Position numbers and translations under genes: made by a program. Below, piece by piece: positions 62,401 through 64,000 of a DNA stretch of 64,000 nt. Each line of letters starts with the position of its first letter. Position 1 is the stretch's first letter. The notes under the pieces are model-generated. The model made no database searches, had not been told where the DNA came from, and saw only the letters and a program-made list of their open reading frames with translations. The DNA comes from Lanius collurio (Eukaryota; Chordata; Aves; Passeriformes; Laniidae), in contig JACBWW010000017.1 of the NCBI GenBank assembly GCA_020086605.1, positions 21,763,510-21,827,509 on the forward strand. The letters run 5' to 3'.

Positions 62401-63720
62401 GAAGTCACCCAGTCCTGGGGCACAGGGAGCCCGGTGCGTGGTGCCACGCTCTCCGCCCGTCAGCGGAGCAGAGGAGGACGGCGGGGGAGGAGGGAAGGGA
62501 GCGTAGCTTGGCCCCCGCGGCTCTCAGCCAGCCCCGACGTGGAGAGAGACTGGCCCTAATCCCGCTCGGGAGGCAAAAAGGCCTCCTTGCTCTCCAGACG
62601 AGCGAGGGTGACTTGTGGGGTGCATTCCCTGGGAATATTACACCGGGGGTGAGGAGAGGAGAAGGCCAGCCAGGGACGCACGGGCAGGGCTTGGTGGTAC
62701 CCACGGTCCGGAAGGAATAGAGCGCAGAGCAGCGCCCAGGGCATATCCCCATCGCCCTCCACCAGAGCTGCAACCCAGACCTCCCGGAGGTCAGGCTTGG
62801 CCGAAGAAAGAGCAGGGAAGCCAGGAAGGGGGGATAGCATGCGGTAAATTCCTGCTGCCTTTTCCCAGGAGGGACGTGTGCTCACAGGAGGCCGTGCAGG
62901 GGCTCCTGCCTCAGGAGAAGTCCCCAGCCTCCCCCAAACTCGCACGTTGCCCCGGCCGGCCGGGTTTCTGGCCCGTTCGGCTCCGCGCAGCTCCCAGGAA
63001 GCCCAGATGAGCCAAGGCAGCTTCCCTTGTGGGCTCCCGCCCCTCACTCGTGACTTCTGCCTGCTCGCTTTCGGAGGCACTTCACGGCTAGGGGACTAGG
63101 AGAAGTGGGGTGCCTGTCCCCACCCCTTTTTCACGAGTCACGCACTCTGGAAAATGAGCACTCCACTGTCCAGATGCGTCCACAGCTACTGATTCGGGTC
63201 TAATTTCTCCAGAAAGAGGCCGGTGACGGAGCTCGGCTTCACTCAAATGGGAGCCGAGGAGGACCGATGTCCGGCAGCGCTGTGTCCCAGCGGGCAGGGA
63301 CCTCCTGGGCGCTCCGGCATCCCAGAGCGCGGGTCCAGGGCCTGCCTGACCCTCGGAGAAGAAATATCCCTGGAGCTGCCGCTTCTATCAGGGCACGGCT
63401 CGGGACCCTATTGCTCCCCACCCCCTCGTCCCCCTCTCCGTGACCCCCAGTGGGCCTAATTAAATTGGGGGAAATTATCGGTGTGAGGTTGGACGGAGTC
63501 AACTGTCTTGACGACAGACGAGGATGTCTGAGCACCGCAGGGGAAGAGCAGCGCCGGGTTTCCAGCTCTTCCCTCCGGCCGGCGCCCACTGACGGCTCGG
63601 CTGGGGCTCCGCATCCCCGCGGCGCCGCCGGTCCCCCCGGCCCACATCCGGAGCCGCTGCTTGTCCCACTCGCCCCACCGCATCTCGTCCGTCAGCTAGG
63701 CGGAACGAAGAGATGCATGT
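62401..63720. promoter_or_regulatory. CpG island 5 (broad, patchy)
   Basis: CpG-rich patches at about 62401-62580, 62940-63030 and 63220-63720 in GC-rich DNA. Frames up to 174 codons (62556-63080 minus) overlap others on the opposite strand and have no domain. An ATTA-type insert (CTAATTAAATTGGGGGAAAT near 63456) breaks the last patch. A 5' untranslated or promoter position for a gene to the right is plausible. Confidence 0.7.
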
Positions 63721-64000
63721 GCAACTCCGTTTGCTGCCTATCGCAGGAAGCAGCTCCTGCAGATTCTCCCTGTCTTTTCTTCTTTTTGTCTGACTCAGAC
63801 GGCTTATTCCCTTCGCCAAGGCAGCATATAGGTATTATTTCAAAGTGGTCTCCTCTTCTGCCCAACTTTCCCCCATTCCGGGGTTAGCATCCATTATGCG
63901 TCAGGAATTATTTCGAAACAAGAAAGCAACGTGTTGCAAACACTCCCCAGCCTATTTTCTGACATCTTTTGTTAGGCATGCTCTTGCTGCTGGAGAAAAT
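63721..64000. promoter_or_regulatory. candidate conserved non-coding block at window edge
   Basis: Text such as CCATTATGCGTCAGGAATTATTTCGAAAC (about 63891-63919) keeps CpGs in AT-rich context and is not repetitive. The 145-codon plus frame at 63450-63887 ends here and has no domain. The window stops before any recognisable exon. Confidence 0.3.

Noticed and set aside
62556..63080. 174-codon minus frame in CpG island 5
   Set aside because: Shadowed by a 131-codon plus frame, with no recognisable protein family.
1..64000. tRNA, rRNA, snRNA genes or CRISPR array
   Set aside because: No intact A/B-box tRNA gene, no snRNA promoter or core motif and no regularly spaced repeat array was seen; the genome type excludes CRISPR.

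Overview
This is vertebrate nuclear DNA, most likely from a bird. Three things point that way: a retroviral LTR of a family I know from avian genomes (minus strand, 16627-17201, TG...CA type ends, TATA box), a decayed CR1-type LINE reverse-transcriptase fragment (about 37930-38345), and very little other repeat content, with one N at 31061 typical of a draft assembly. I could not confirm any protein-coding exon. No bacterial, organellar or plasmid feature is present, and no tRNA, rRNA or snRNA gene was recognised. Layout: 1-52,860 is AT-rich, gene-desert-like DNA. It holds a 149-bp inverted repeat pair (5287-5435 and 8261-8409, 143/149 identical, no gaps), several MIR-like ancient SINE remnants, the truncated retrovirus, the CR1 fragment, two remnants that look like an old palindromic amniote repeat, small tandem repeats, and stretches that read like conserved non-coding elements. 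From 52,860 to the right edge the character changes sharply: dense CpG clusters at about 52,861-53,530, 55,570-56,640, 59,740-60,580, 61,290-61,500 and 62,360-63,720 alternate with AT-rich blocks full of TAATTA/ATTA-type motifs that still keep many CpGs. Reading: this arrangement, a repeat-poor gene desert ending in about 11 kb of repeated CpG islands and probable conserved non-coding elements, is the usual look of the regulatory flank or 5' region of a developmental transcription-factor gene. The gene body probably lies just beyond the right edge. I cannot name the gene: no homeobox, bHLH, T-box, zinc-finger or nuclear-receptor coding sequence was recognised in any frame, and the long open frames in the GC-rich part look like a by-product of base composition. 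The items most worth a second look are the near-identical inverted repeat pair with a splice-flanked 63-nt open segment between its arms, the splice-flanked candidate exon at 1507-1721, and the CpG-island/CNE array at the right end. I found no convincing new multi-gene system.
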